DNA of 64,000 nucleotides from Flavobacteriaceae bacterium PS02336 (GTDB taxonomy: Bacteria > Bacteroidota > Bacteroidia > Flavobacteriales > Flavobacteriaceae): assembly GCA_029960065.1 (NCBI GenBank), contig JASCOF010000001.1, positions 310,001-374,000 of the forward strand. The letters are read 5' to 3'. Positions 24,970 to 34,886 of this stretch are shown piece after piece. The position numbers were made by a program, and so were the translations under genes. Below the pieces are notes generated by a model. It made no database searches, had not been told where the DNA came from, and saw nothing but the letters and a program-made list of their open reading frames with translations. Positions within the stretch are counted from its first letter, which is position 1. The number at the start of each line of letters is the position of its first letter.

Positions 24970-25692
24970 TTATAAAACTATTTTTTCGGGTTCACCCTCT
25001 TGCTTTAATAGATTTTTATAGATAAATCCTGCTACGATTGCACCCAGAATTGGAGCTGCCCAAAAAAGCCAGACCTGCGATAATGGTTCGCCACCTGTAA
25101 AAACTGCCTGAGACAAAGATCTTGCAGGATTTACAGAAGTATTTGTAATTGGAATACTAACTAAATGAATGACAGTCAGTGTTAAACCAATCGCAATACC
25201 GCAAAAGTTACTATTAGCAAATTTGTCTGTTGCACCAAGGATAATTAAAATAAAGAACAAAGTGAGAACAAATTCTGCAATAAAAGCGGCCTGTAAAGAA
25301 TAACCGTCGGGAGAAAATGCTCCAAAACCATTTGAAGCAAATGCTCCAGCTTTAGTATTGTCGATTGCAAAACCAGCTTTTCCAGACGCAATGGTATATA
25401 ATGTACCGGCGGCTGCAATAGCTCCAATACATTGAGCTATTATATACGGAACAAGATCTTTAACTGGAAATTTCCCCCCTGCCCATAATCCAAAAGAAAC
25501 TGCGGGATTAAAATGTCCTCCCGAAATATGTCCAACAGCATAAGCCATTGCCACTACTGTCAGACCAAAAGCAAGTGCAACACCAGCAAATCCAATGCCT
25601 AATTCCGGGTATCCAGCAGCAAATAGGGCACTTCCGCAACCTCCAAAAACGAGCCAATAAGTTCCGAAAAACTCTGCAAATAATTTTTTCAT
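24970..25692 (-). CDS. aqpZ: Aquaporin Z-like water channel
   Basis: The protein has 240 residues with six membrane spans. The two NPA motifs are at 62-64 ([11 protein letters not shown]) and 188-190 (NTSVNPARS). The selectivity-filter residues Phe42, His176 and Arg191 match the water-selective class instead of glycerol facilitators. It moves water across the inner membrane in response to osmotic change. A small DoxX-family gene lies just upstream on the same strand (28 nt gap), so the two are probably co-transcribed. Confidence 0.93.
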   Translation of the reverse strand: MKKLFAEFFGTYWLVFGGCGSALFAAGYPELGIGFAGVALAFGLTVVAMAYAVGHISGGHFNPAVSFGLWAGGKFPVKDLVPYIIAQCIGAIAAAGTLYTIASGKAGFAIDNTKAGAFASNGFGAFSPDGYSLQAAFIAEFVLTLFFILIILGATDKFANSNFCGIAIGLTLTVIHLVSIPITNTSVNPARSLSQAVFTGGEPLSQVWLFWAAPILGAIVAGFIYKNLLKQEGEPEKIVL

Positions 25693-25720
25693 AATAAAAT
25701 AATTTAATGGTTAATGAATG

Positions 25721-26077
25721 TTAGAATATATATTGGTAAGCCCAATAAATCAAAACAATTTGTAAGGGCAAACGTACAAATAAAATCCATCTTGGTAAAC
25801 CAAAACCTGCTTTTTTATTTTGAAACATGTATAAATTTGCAGGAAATACAGCAATTAAAAGCACTATAATTCCCCAGGCGGCGATAGTAGTAGTAAAAGG
25901 CAGGGTTAGGAGGATGCCTAAAATTATTTCGGCAGCACCACTTAAAATATTTATTAATTTGGGGTTTTTAAATGCGGGCGGAATGATTTTAATATACATT
26001 CCGGGTTTTCTAAAATGATTAATTCCTGCCAAAATATAAAGCAAAGCCATTAAATATAAATGCCAGGATAAAATCAT
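25721..26077 (-). CDS. DoxX-family small membrane protein
   Basis: The protein has 118 residues with four predicted spans. It begins MILSWHLYLMALLYILAGIN and has the DoxX-like pattern GINHFRKP ... SGAAEIILGILL ... FPANLYMF. DoxX-type proteins are often tied to quinone- or thiol-linked redox processes, but the role of this subgroup is unclear. It lies 28 nt upstream of the aquaporin gene on the same strand. Confidence 0.8.
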   Translation of the reverse strand: MILSWHLYLMALLYILAGINHFRKPGMYIKIIPPAFKNPKLINILSGAAEIILGILLTLPFTTTIAAWGIIVLLIAVFPANLYMFQNKKAGFGLPRWILFVRLPLQIVLIYWAYQYIF

Positions 26078-26164
26078 GATATGTGATTGTTTATCACGAA
26101 TTTATAAAAAAATTAACAATTATTGCATTACAAGGAATGTTTTTTTAATAATGTGTATTTTAAC

Positions 26165-27067
26165 TTATTTTTTTCGATTGAAATTAACATTCATAATAAT
26201 AATTGCAAGAATGATTAGGACAATTCCAACCCATTGAGAAAAGATTACTTTTTCGTGTAAGAGAACAAATGCCATCATAACTGAAACGGGTAATTCAAGG
26301 GCAGAAACAATACTTCCCAGTCCAATACCAGTTAGAGGAAAACCCAGGTTCATCAGCATAGGCGGAATGATGGTTCCAAACAAAGACACTACAATTCCCC
26401 ATTTTAGAAAAATTTCAAGATTGAAAGGTGTTTGCTGTGTCGCTAAGGCAAATGAAAAGACGATTATAGAACCTCCCAATAGCATATAAAGACTTCTTTG
26501 AGCTGATGAGATTTCAGTCGCTACACTATTGGCAGTAAACATAGTTGTAGTAAAGGAAGCTGCAGCTAAAATTCCCCAGACTAAACCGCGCCAATCTAAT
26601 GTAATGTCATTATTAATGATGTTTGTTGCTAAAACAGTTCCAAAAAGAACAATAAAAACAGCAATCACTTTTTGTTTAGAAGGCAGTTTTTTTTCTAAAA
26701 TCATTTCAAGTAAAACTCCCATCCAAACGGTCTGCATTAATAAAACGATTCCGATAGAAACAGGTATGTATTTTACAGCCAAGTAGTAAAATAAACTTGT
26801 CATTCCTAATGAAGTTCCAGCAAGCATTAAACTGAAAATATTTTTTGGAGTCGCTTTTACAGTTTGATTTTTGTTCTTTATTCTCTGAAAAAGATTAATT
26901 AAAAGAATACCTGCAATTCCGTAAATAAATTGAGAGGTAGTTACTTCTGCAGTGGTGTATCCTTCAGAATAAGCCATTTTTACAAAAGTAGCCAGCATTC
27001 CGTATGTTGTTGCACCTAAAGCAACCAGAAAAACACCTTTTAATACATTATTTTGCGACGTCATCAT
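26165..27067 (-). CDS. EamA/DMT-superfamily transporter
   Basis: The protein has 300 residues with ten predicted membrane spans in two EamA repeats (first half from GVFLVALGATTYGMLATFVK, second from WRGLVWGILAAASFTTTMFT). The family exports or imports amino acids, sugars or other metabolites; the substrate is not visible. A second in-frame Met directly follows the first, so the start is certain within one residue. It is isolated, with a terminator from the upstream operon before it. Confidence 0.85.
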   Translation of the reverse strand: MMTSQNNVLKGVFLVALGATTYGMLATFVKMAYSEGYTTAEVTTSQFIYGIAGILLINLFQRIKNKNQTVKATPKNIFSLMLAGTSLGMTSLFYYLAVKYIPVSIGIVLLMQTVWMGVLLEMILEKKLPSKQKVIAVFIVLFGTVLATNIINNDITLDWRGLVWGILAAASFTTTMFTANSVATEISSAQRSLYMLLGGSIIVFSFALATQQTPFNLEIFLKWGIVVSLFGTIIPPMLMNLGFPLTGIGLGSIVSALELPVSVMMAFVLLHEKVIFSQWVGIVLIILAIIIMNVNFNRKK

Positions 27068-27221
27068 ATTATTTATTTTAAAAAATTCAAGCCGGCAAAG
27101 GTAAGTTATTTTGTTTAGGATTTAATAGAAATACGGTCTAAAATGTGATTTTAATGAAAATGAACCCTAATTATGAGGACTTAAAATAATAATTGTTTAA
27201 AATTTAAAATTAATTGCAAAT

Positions 27222-27253
27222 AAAAAAGCACCAATACTATTTGGTGCTTTTTA
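27222..27253 (-). terminator. Terminator of the nrnA-gldI-PPIase operon
   Basis: Stem AAAAAGCACCAA / TTGGTGCTTTTT with a short loop, 25 nt after the last stop codon on the minus strand. Confidence 0.8.
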
Positions 27254-27273
27254 CTATCTGTATTTTTCTAAAA

Positions 27274-28422
27274 TTATTTAGATGGCTGATTTTGATAAGT
27301 TTCAATTTCAAAAACCAAAGTAGAATTTGGTGGAATTACACCTCCTGCACCTTTTTCTCCATAAGCCAAGTTTGAAGGCAGGAAGAAAATAGCTTTATCA
27401 CCATCTGTCATCATGTCAAGAGCTTCAATAAAACCAGGAATCATTCCATCTTTTTTGCCCACTGTAAAAGGAAAAGCTTTGTAGCCGCCTGCTGCATCTC
27501 TATTTGCATCATATTTTCCGTAAGCTTTTGTAACTTCGGCCATGCTGCTGTCAAAAAGAGTTCCATTTTCAAAGTATCCAGCATAGTGAAAATAGATTGT
27601 AGATCCTTCGGCACCTTTTACTCCGGTTCCTTTTTTAGTAATTACATATTTCAAACCAGATGCAGTTGTTGTTGCTTTTGCTTTTGTTGCCGTAAAATAA
27701 GCTTCTTTGGCAGCAACTACTTTTTTTGCTTCTTCTTTTTTCAATTCACCTTGTTTCATTTCATCGCTAAAAACTTTTACAGCGTCAAATTTCTTCGCTG
27801 CAGCGCCTTTGCGTGTAATGGTAATTTTAGTCATGATATCGTCCTGAACAATTTTATTTACATTATCCATTCCAGAAACTACATGTCCAAAAATAGTATG
27901 TTTTCCGTTTAACCAAGGAGTATCTTTGTGTGTGATAAAAAACTGGCTTCCGTTTGTTGCAGGGCCAGAATTTGCCATTGCTAAAACACCTCCTTTTTCA
28001 AAGCGTAATTCGTCAACAAATTCATCTTTAAAAGAATATCCAGGATCTCCGGCTCCAGTTCCTTGCGGATCACCACCCTGAATCATGAAATCATTTATTA
28101 CTCTGTGAAATTTTAAACCATCAAAAAATGGTTTTCCTTTTAAACGTTCTACTTTAACATATGGGTTTTTCCCTTCTGCTAAACTAATAAAGTTTGCAAC
28201 CGTAACTGGTGCTTTTGTGTATTCTAAAGAAACTACAATATCTCCCTTTGAAGTTGAGATCGTTGCAAAAATTCCATCACCAGGATTTGTAGTTGGTTTC
28301 GCTGCAGGTTTTGCAGTTGTAGCCGTTTTAGCTTTTGAAGCTGGTTTAGCAGCGGGCTTTTTTGTTTGAGCCTGAATATTTACTACTGCTAAGCAGAATA
28401 ATAATAAGAATTTAAACTTCAT
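27274..28422 (-). CDS. Exported cyclophilin-FKBP fusion peptidyl-prolyl isomerase, copy 1
   Basis: The protein has 382 residues: signal peptide (to about residue 18, ending IQAQ), a Lys/Ala/Pro/Thr-rich linker (KKPAAKPASKAKTATTAKPA), a cyclophilin domain (about 50-205, with FHRVINDFMIQGGDPQGTG and GSQFFITHKDTPWLNG), a charged helical linker, and an FKBP domain (about 255-380, with FHYAGYFENGTLFDSS and GVIPPNSTLVFEIE). Both domains catalyse prolyl isomerisation and would fold exported proteins in the periplasm. It is the last gene of a set with a paralog, gldI and nrnA; the 36-nt gap suggests one transcript. Confidence 0.92.
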   Translation of the reverse strand: MKFKFLLLFCLAVVNIQAQTKKPAAKPASKAKTATTAKPAAKPTTNPGDGIFATISTSKGDIVVSLEYTKAPVTVANFISLAEGKNPYVKVERLKGKPFFDGLKFHRVINDFMIQGGDPQGTGAGDPGYSFKDEFVDELRFEKGGVLAMANSGPATNGSQFFITHKDTPWLNGKHTIFGHVVSGMDNVNKIVQDDIMTKITITRKGAAAKKFDAVKVFSDEMKQGELKKEEAKKVVAAKEAYFTATKAKATTTASGLKYVITKKGTGVKGAEGSTIYFHYAGYFENGTLFDSSMAEVTKAYGKYDANRDAAGGYKAFPFTVGKKDGMIPGFIEALDMMTDGDKAIFFLPSNLAYGEKGAGGVIPPNSTLVFEIETYQNQPSK

Positions 28423-28458
28423 TACTTTTTAGATTTAAGTATATGATTATTAACTTTT

Positions 28459-29538
28459 TTATGGTTTCTCCAATAATTGAACTTCGAAAATAATGTTTGC
28501 ATTTGGCGGAATTACACCTCCACCAGCTCCAGTTTCTCCGTAAGCTAAATGACTTGGAATAAATAAGATTGCTTTGTCTCCAAATGAAAGCTGCTCAAGA
28601 CCTTCAATAAATCCAGGAATTAGACCCGTTTTACTTCCCGCTGTAAACGGAATTGGATTGTAGGCTTTTGCTTCTGCTCTTGCAGGATCAAATTTGCCAA
28701 ATTGCTTTGCTACATCTTCAATGCTTGTATCGAATAAAGTTCCGTCTTCAAGGAAACCCGCATAAGCAACATATACCTGTTTTCCAACAGCAGGTTTTTT
28801 TCCAGAACCTTTTTCTGTGATTACATATTCTAAACCGCTTGCTGTTTTAGTAGCTTTTGCTTTAGCAGCTGCGTAATAGGCCGCTTTCTCTTTTTGAACC
28901 GCAGCAGATTTACTTTGCTCTTTTGCAATAGCAGCAAAGTAATCGTGAAATGTTTTTACAGCATCAAACTTTTTAGCAGCTTCACCATTTCTAATAATAG
29001 TTACAGCCACAATATTATCACCTTGAATTACTTTGTTTACTACGTCTTGCGTTTTTTGATCTACTACATGACCAAAAATAGTATGTTTGTTATCTAACCA
29101 AGGAGTTTCAACATGTGTAATAAAAAATTGGCTGCTGTTTGTTCCAGGGCCATTATTTGCCATTGCTAAAACACCTGCTTTATCAAACTTTAAATCTGAA
29201 AATTCATCTTTAAATTTATAACCTGTATCTCCTGAACCTGTTCCAAGCGGATCACCAGTTTGGATCATGAAATTTTCAATAACTCTATGAAATTTTAAAC
29301 CATCAAAAAAAGGTTTCTTTTTAAGGTTTTCGTGTGTTACAAATTCGTTTTTGCCTTCTGCTAAAGTAACGAAGTTTGCAACAGTGATTGGCGCTTTTTT
29401 ATAATCTAATTCTACAATAATATGACCTTTATTTGTTTCTATATCGGCATATAATCCATCTGGCAGATTGCTGTGATCGTCTTTACAAGAATAAAATGAG
29501 CTAACGGCTATTAGTAATAATAAAATACTCTTTTTCAT
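28459..29538 (-). CDS. Cyclophilin-FKBP fusion peptidyl-prolyl isomerase lipoprotein, copy 2
   Basis: The protein has 359 residues with the same cyclophilin-then-FKBP order as its neighbour. It starts as a lipoprotein (lipobox SFYSC, Cys18) followed by KDDHSN; Cys-Lys-Asp-Asp fits the K-(D/E)2 surface lipoprotein export signal described for this class. Diagnostic segments are FHRVIENFMIQTGDPLGTG, GTNSSQFFITHVETPWLDN and GGGVIPPNANIIFEVQLLE. The pair arose by duplication. Spacing to gldI is 16 nt, so it is co-transcribed. Confidence 0.92.
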   Translation of the reverse strand: MKKSILLLLIAVSSFYSCKDDHSNLPDGLYADIETNKGHIIVELDYKKAPITVANFVTLAEGKNEFVTHENLKKKPFFDGLKFHRVIENFMIQTGDPLGTGSGDTGYKFKDEFSDLKFDKAGVLAMANNGPGTNSSQFFITHVETPWLDNKHTIFGHVVDQKTQDVVNKVIQGDNIVAVTIIRNGEAAKKFDAVKTFHDYFAAIAKEQSKSAAVQKEKAAYYAAAKAKATKTASGLEYVITEKGSGKKPAVGKQVYVAYAGFLEDGTLFDTSIEDVAKQFGKFDPARAEAKAYNPIPFTAGSKTGLIPGFIEGLEQLSFGDKAILFIPSHLAYGETGAGGGVIPPNANIIFEVQLLEKP

Positions 29539-29554
29539 TTTAAGATATTGTTTT

Positions 29555-30211
<657 letters not shown>

Positions 30212-30218
30212 GATTGGG

Positions 30219-31223
30219 CTATAATTTTAGTTTTGTTACTAAATCTTCAAATTTCTTTACCGTTTCTTCCATCGAAGTTTCAGATCTTCCGCCTGCTGCA
30301 TTGCTGTGTCCGCCTCCATTGAAATGATCTCTTGAAAACTGATTTACATCAAAACCTCCCTGCGAACGGAATGAAATCTTGATAATTCCTTCCTCTTTAT
30401 TTTCGATAAAAATAGCAGTAAAAACAATATCTTTTATACTTAAACCATAATTAACAATTCCTTCTGTATCTCCTTTAACATAATTAAAAGAATCTAGTTC
30501 CTCCTGTGTAAGGGTGGTGTATGAAGTTTTATGTGCTTCAAAAATCTTCATATTCTGCAAAGCTCGGCCTAATAACTGTAATCTGCTGAAAGAGCTGTTG
30601 TCGAATAATAATACTGGAATCTGTGTGTTTTCGACTCCAAGATCAATTAACTCGGCTATAATTCTATGCGTATTTCCTGTAGTTCCTGGGAAACGGAATG
30701 AGCCCGAATCTGTTAGAATTCCAGTGTAAATACAAGTTGCGATGGTTTTGTCTATATCTTCTTTTTTATTTAAGAAGCTGATAAAGTTGTAAACCATTTC
30801 ACAAGTAGAGCCGTACGATGTGTCAGAATAAGTATAAGCAGCATAATCATCAGGTTTTTGATGATGATCAATCATTATAAACGGAGCTGTTAGCTTTTTT
30901 AGTGTATGCTCCATTTCACCTGTGCGGTGAAAAGCATTAAAGTCGAGTGTAAAAATCAACTCTGCTTCTTCTAAAATCTTAGTACAGTTTTCAGTATCTT
31001 TTTCAAATATTTTAACGGTTTCCGATCCAGGAAGCCAAGCTAGAAAATTAGGAAAATCATTTGGAGCAATAACAGTTGCTTGATGATTGTTTTTTATTAA
31101 AAAATGGTATAATCCTAATGTAGAACCCATTGCGTCGCCATCTGGTCCTCTGTGCGGAATGATGACAATTTTCTTTGGGGCTGCGAGTAATAATTGAATC
31201 GCTTGAATGTCTTGTATTTTCAT
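30219..31223 (-). CDS. nrnA: DHH-family bifunctional oligoribonuclease/pAp phosphatase
   Basis: The protein has 334 residues. The DHH motif is at about residues 140-145 (IMIDHHQKPDDYAAYTY), preceded by PHRGPDGDAMGSTLGLYHF (metal-binding Asp residues) and LDFNAFHRTGEME; the C-terminal DHHA1 domain has FNGGGHSNAAGG. Such enzymes degrade short RNA oligonucleotides to mononucleotides and dephosphorylate pAp. It is the first gene of the operon with gldI and the two isomerases, an association repeated in Flavobacterium genomes as far as I recall; functional link unclear. Confidence 0.9.
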   Translation of the reverse strand: MKIQDIQAIQLLLAAPKKIVIIPHRGPDGDAMGSTLGLYHFLIKNNHQATVIAPNDFPNFLAWLPGSETVKIFEKDTENCTKILEEAELIFTLDFNAFHRTGEMEHTLKKLTAPFIMIDHHQKPDDYAAYTYSDTSYGSTCEMVYNFISFLNKKEDIDKTIATCIYTGILTDSGSFRFPGTTGNTHRIIAELIDLGVENTQIPVLLFDNSSFSRLQLLGRALQNMKIFEAHKTSYTTLTQEELDSFNYVKGDTEGIVNYGLSIKDIVFTAIFIENKEEGIIKISFRSQGGFDVNQFSRDHFNGGGHSNAAGGRSETSMEETVKKFEDLVTKLKL

Positions 31224-31267
31224 AGTGTGCGAATTTACATTTTTTTAATGTAATGCTGAAAATATTT

Positions 31268-31465
31268 TTAGTATTCAGAATTCAGTTGCAGTATTCAGTT
31301 TCAGTCTCAGTTTCAGTTTTCGGTTGATTGTAATACGATATTCTAATTTTGTTTTATTTTGGATTTACTATGATTTATGGAGTTTGCACGCTGATGTTAC
31401 GGATTCGCTATCGCAAAAACGTAGATTTGTACAGAGACTGAATACTGCGACTGAAAACAAAACTG
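31268..31465. repeat. Imperfect inverted repeat of CAGTATTCAGT words
   Basis: The left part (31268-31322) consists of words such as TATTCAG, TTTCAGTCTCAG and TTTCAGTTTTCGG. The right part (31433-31468) has complementary words GACTGAATACTGCGACTGAA and AACAAAACTGCAAC. About 110 nt of unrelated sequence lie between. An open frame at 31324-31512 falls across it and is not considered a gene. Confidence 0.55.
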
Positions 31466-31471
31466 CAACTT

Positions 31472-32707
31472 TTAAAGAAATCTTTGGTACAGCTTATATT
31501 TCGGTCCCTTAACAATCTGCGATTTATAGATTCCGATAGAGCCAGAAGAAAAATAAGCCACTATACAGGCAACGGCTATAAATATTCCAGGAGCAATTCC
31601 GAATAATTCCATTCCCATAATCGTGCAGGCTATAGGAGTATGGGTTGCGCCAGAGAAAACAGCAACAAATCCGATTCCGGCTAAAAGAGCAATCGGCATC
31701 GGAATTACAAGCGATAATGCACTTCCTAAAGTGGCACCAACAAAAAATAACGGAGTTACTTCTCCACCTTTAAAACCAGCTCCTAAAGTAAAGCCTGTAA
31801 ATAAGATTTTAAGCAGAAAATCATACCATTCACTTGGATTTGAAAACGAGTCAACAATTACAGGAACTCCTAATCCAGAGAATTTTGTAAACCCAAACCC
31901 TGCAATTGCAATGGCTAAAAAAACACCTCCAATAACAGGACGAAGCGGTGGATATTTAATGTTTTTTGAAAAAAGAGAACCCCAGAAATGAGTACTTCTA
32001 GAGAATAATAAAGCGGCAAACCCAGATAAAATTCCAATAAGCAGCGTAAAGATAATATTGTTTAAACTAAGTTCAGGAACAATTGGAATGCTGTAATGGG
32101 TATGTTTTATTTCCCATAATTCAACTGTAAAATATGCAGCGTAAGCGACTAGAAAAGAAAGTAAAATGCTTTTGAAATTAATTTTACTGAAATATAAAAC
32201 TTCTAAAGCAAAAACAGCGCCTGCCAGAGGCGTTCCAAAAACAGAAGCAAAACCAGCACTTATTCCAAGAATGATTAAAATCTTACGTTCAGAATTATCG
32301 AGTTTAAAAATTTTAGTGAATTGATCGGCAATTGCACCGCCCATTTGCACCGCAGTTCCTTCACGACCGGCAGAACCACCAAATAAATGCGTAAGCAAAG
32401 TGCCTAGAAGCACCAAAGGAACCATTCTAAACGGAATAACTTTCTTGGGATTTTCGTATTCTTCCAGTAATAAATTATTCCCTTTTACAACAGATTCTCC
32501 CCAATAATAGTAAATCGCTCCAACTAGAAATCCGCCGAAAGGCAAAAGCCAGATAATCCAGCTATGGTGAATTCTAAATTGTGTTACCCATTCTAAAGAA
32601 ACCAAAAACAAAGCAGATGCAGATCCTGAAAGTATGCCGATTAAAACACAGATAAGAATCCATTTTGGAAGAGAAAGAAGAAATTGTTTTGGATTTTGGG
32701 AAGTCAT
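31472..32707 (-). CDS. ClC-family chloride channel or transporter
   Basis: The protein has 411 residues with about eleven membrane spans. The ClC filter motifs are GSAGREGTAVQMG (residues about 113-125; the usual GREGP has Thr in place of Pro) and GKGG-like FKGGEVTPLFFVGATLGSAL near 270-290. There is no C-terminal CBS domain. The gating glutamate of GREG is present, consistent with proton-coupled chloride exchange or conductance. The gene is isolated and the next gene is separated by an inverted repeat. Confidence 0.9.
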   Translation of the reverse strand: MTSQNPKQFLLSLPKWILICVLIGILSGSASALFLVSLEWVTQFRIHHSWIIWLLPFGGFLVGAIYYYWGESVVKGNNLLLEEYENPKKVIPFRMVPLVLLGTLLTHLFGGSAGREGTAVQMGGAIADQFTKIFKLDNSERKILIILGISAGFASVFGTPLAGAVFALEVLYFSKINFKSILLSFLVAYAAYFTVELWEIKHTHYSIPIVPELSLNNIIFTLLIGILSGFAALLFSRSTHFWGSLFSKNIKYPPLRPVIGGVFLAIAIAGFGFTKFSGLGVPVIVDSFSNPSEWYDFLLKILFTGFTLGAGFKGGEVTPLFFVGATLGSALSLVIPMPIALLAGIGFVAVFSGATHTPIACTIMGMELFGIAPGIFIAVACIVAYFSSGSIGIYKSQIVKGPKYKLYQRFL

Positions 32708-32724
32708 TAATGAATTCTAAAAGT

Positions 32725-32836
32725 TTGCCACGAATTTCACAAATTTTCACGAGTTACAAGTAAAAAATAATCATTTTTAATCTTTTAATCTGCGGCAAAA
32801 GAAAATAATTCGTGAAAATTGTGTAATTCGTGGCAA
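32725..32836. repeat. Long inverted repeat of TTGCCACGAATT type
   Basis: TTGCCACGAATTTCACAAAT followed by TTTCACGA is mirrored by TCGTGAAAATTGTGTAATTC then GTGGCAA near 32810-32836. Partial copies are at 6435-6465 and 20950-20975. Confidence 0.7.
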
Positions 32837-32843
32837 CAAATAA

Positions 32844-33227
32844 TTACTGAACAACAGCAGTAAATTCGATTTCAACCAAATATTCTGGTGCAACCAATTG
32901 ATTGATTCCATAAAAACCTGTTGTTGGTTTTACATCTTTAAAAAAAGCCGAATGCGCTCTGGCAACTTCTTCGAAAGTAGAAACATCTGTCGTGAAAATT
33001 CGTGTTCTAATTACATCTTTCATACTCACGTTTAAATCTTCTAAAACTTTTTCAACTCGCTCTAAAATGTTATAAGTTTGGGCGTAAGCATCGTCAGTTT
33101 TTACTTTTTCGCCATCCACAATAGCAACAGTTCCAGAAACTTCGATAATATTTCCAATTCTTACTGCGCGGCAATAACCCATTTTGTCTTCCCACGGAGA
33201 TCCAGTTAAGATATTTTCTCTTTTCAT
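32844..33227 (-). CDS. RidA (YjgF/YER057c/UK114) family protein
   Basis: From the ATG at 33227 the protein has 127 residues, the family's length; an upstream ATG at 33254 would add ten residues (MRQIHKIRK) and is less likely. Family marks are GNIIEVSGTVAI, TYNILERVEKVLEDLNVSMK, and IRTRIFTTDVSTFEEVARAH. RidA proteins deaminate reactive enamine/imine intermediates. The Arg of the family's substrate site appears in the TRIFTTD segment. The gene is alone on its transcript. Confidence 0.88.
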   Translation of the reverse strand: MKRENILTGSPWEDKMGYCRAVRIGNIIEVSGTVAIVDGEKVKTDDAYAQTYNILERVEKVLEDLNVSMKDVIRTRIFTTDVSTFEEVARAHSAFFKDVKPTTGFYGINQLVAPEYLVEIEFTAVVQ

Positions 33228-33314
33228 TTTTCTTATTTTGTGAATTTGTCTCAAAAAGCAAATTCCGATTAATTAAAGTAGCCGCAATTTAAGAATTATG
33301 GTTTTGAAAGGAAT

Positions 33315-33355
33315 TAAAAAAAGCTTGAAATCAAATCGGAATTCAAGCTTTTTTG
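33315..33355 (-). terminator. Terminator of the cbpA-cbpM pair
   Basis: Stem AAAAAGCTTGAA / TTCAAGCTTTTTT with a 12-nt loop, directly after the CbpM stop on the minus strand. Confidence 0.8.
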
Positions 33356-33362
33356 TGATATT

Positions 33363-33674
33363 TCAATAGTTATCGCTTTCTTTTTCTTCGTAAAGTCTAA
33401 GCTTATTTTGTACCGTATTTAAATTTTGCTGCAAAGCTTCTATTTTGTTTAATAAATGAGCAATTGCATCAATTCCTTCCAGATTTATTTTAAGGTCATA
33501 ATGCATGCGGATCATTTTTTCTACTGTTGGAAGCTGTTCTGGTTCAAAAAATTCATCATTTTCTTCGGTGATAATTTCGATGAGTCCGTAATTATTAAGT
33601 TCGGTTATAAATGTATTTTCAATTTCGTGGTAAATACAAAACTGTTTTATCTGGATTAAATTTTTATTTTTCAT
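33363..33674 (-). CDS. cbpM: Chaperone modulator CbpM
   Basis: The protein has 103 residues, with [20 protein letters not shown] at the start and a helical C-terminus ([33 protein letters not shown]). Length and pattern match CbpM, which binds the J-domain of CbpA and inhibits its co-chaperone and DNA-binding activity. The first codons overlap the last 11 nt of the cbpA gene, the usual arrangement. Confidence 0.85.
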   Translation of the reverse strand: MKNKNLIQIKQFCIYHEIENTFITELNNYGLIEIITEENDEFFEPEQLPTVEKMIRMHYDLKINLEGIDAIAHLLNKIEALQQNLNTVQNKLRLYEEKESDNY

Positions 33675-34590
33675 GACTTCTTAATTTTGCTAATTCTTCA
33701 AATAATTCTTTCTCTTTATCAGACAGTTTTGTTGGAAGTTTTATGGTATAAGTAATGTATAAATCACCAAACTGATTTTCTTTCTTATAAACGGGAAAAC
33801 CTTTTCCTTTCAATTTTACTTTCGTTCCCGGCTGTGTTTCTGCTGGAACTTTTATTTTTACTTTTCCATCAAAAGTATTGATGTGTGTTTCTCCTCCTAA
33901 AATTGCAGTATAAAGATCAATTGGCGCGTCTGCATAGAGATTATGACCTTCTCGTTTAAAGTCTGAATTGTTAGAAATAATAAATGTGATATACAAATCG
34001 CCATTTGGACCGCCATTTACACCAGGTCCGCCATGGTTTGGAATTTTAATAATCTGACCATTTTCAACACCAGCAGGAATCGTAATTCGTATGTTTTTTC
34101 CGTTTACAGTTAAATTTTGTTTGTGTGTAGTATAAGCCGCTTTAAGATCTAATTCTAATTCTGCATTAAAATCCTGTCCTCTATATTTTGATTGTGATCT
34201 GCTTCTTCCGTCTCCATACATTGAATTGAAGAAATCCGAAAAATCACTTCCAGAAAAATCTCCTCCCTCAAAGCCAGAGAAGTCGCCTCCAGAATATTGA
34301 GATCGGCTTTGTTGTCTGTTCTGCTGTTGATTAGGATCGTAACCTGCTTTTTCAAATTCGTCGGCATGTTTCCAGTCTTTTCCGTATTTGTCGTATTTTT
34401 TTCGATTTTCAGGATTGCTTAAGACTTCATTGGCTTCATTGATTTCTTTGAACTTTTTTTCAGCCTCTTTATCATTCGGATTTAAATCGGGATGATATTT
34501 TCTGGCTAGTTTTCGATATGCTTTTTTAATGTCAGCCTCCGTTGCAGATTTTGTAACATCCAATACTTTATAATAATCAATATAATCCAT
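33664..34590 (-). CDS. cbpA: DnaJ-family co-chaperone CbpA
   Basis: The protein has 308 residues. The J domain at 1-70 has the HPD motif ([20 protein letters not shown]). It is followed by a Gly/Ser/Gln-rich linker (about 85-130, with repeated Ser-Gln-Asp-Phe elements such as [20 protein letters not shown]) and a two-part C-terminal substrate-binding domain without zinc fingers ([15 protein letters not shown]). That is the type B DnaJ/CbpA layout. It helps DnaK and can bind DNA. The overlapping cbpM gene supports the assignment. Confidence 0.9.
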   Translation of the reverse strand: MDYIDYYKVLDVTKSATEADIKKAYRKLARKYHPDLNPNDKEAEKKFKEINEANEVLSNPENRKKYDKYGKDWKHADEFEKAGYDPNQQQNRQQSRSQYSGGDFSGFEGGDFSGSDFSDFFNSMYGDGRSRSQSKYRGQDFNAELELDLKAAYTTHKQNLTVNGKNIRITIPAGVENGQIIKIPNHGGPGVNGGPNGDLYITFIISNNSDFKREGHNLYADAPIDLYTAILGGETHINTFDGKVKIKVPAETQPGTKVKLKGKGFPVYKKENQFGDLYITYTIKLPTKLSDKEKELFEELAKLRSHEK

Positions 34591-34795
34591 TTTCGTAAGA
34601 TTTTATAAATGGTAAATAAAGTCTTGAAGTTAAGAATAAGTTGCTAATTATCAAAATTATGAAGCTGTTTTGAAAGTCCATTTTTCGAAGTTGGAATTTT
34701 CCAGTTTTCCAATTTATTTTTACTAAGATTAAAAATCTTGGCAGGTTTTTTGATTCCAAAAATTAGCTTAATTTAATGTTATAAAAGTCCTAAAG

Positions 34796-34827
34796 TTGCA
34801 GCAAGTGTGTAAATTATACTATTTTTG
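34796..34827 (+). promoter_or_regulatory. Promoter of the 34887 gene
   Basis: TTG (34796-34798), 21 nt, then TATTTTTG (34820-34827), with a leader of about 55 nt. Confidence 0.6.
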
Positions 34828-34886
34828 TGAAGCTGGACTTTTGATTTATATTAATTATAAAAGGCGATTCGATAATACTTTTTTCA

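Noticed and set aside
31324..31512. 62-residue open frame across the CAGTATTCAG repeat
   Set aside because: It overlaps the end of the ClC gene and repeat sequence and has no recognisable protein features.
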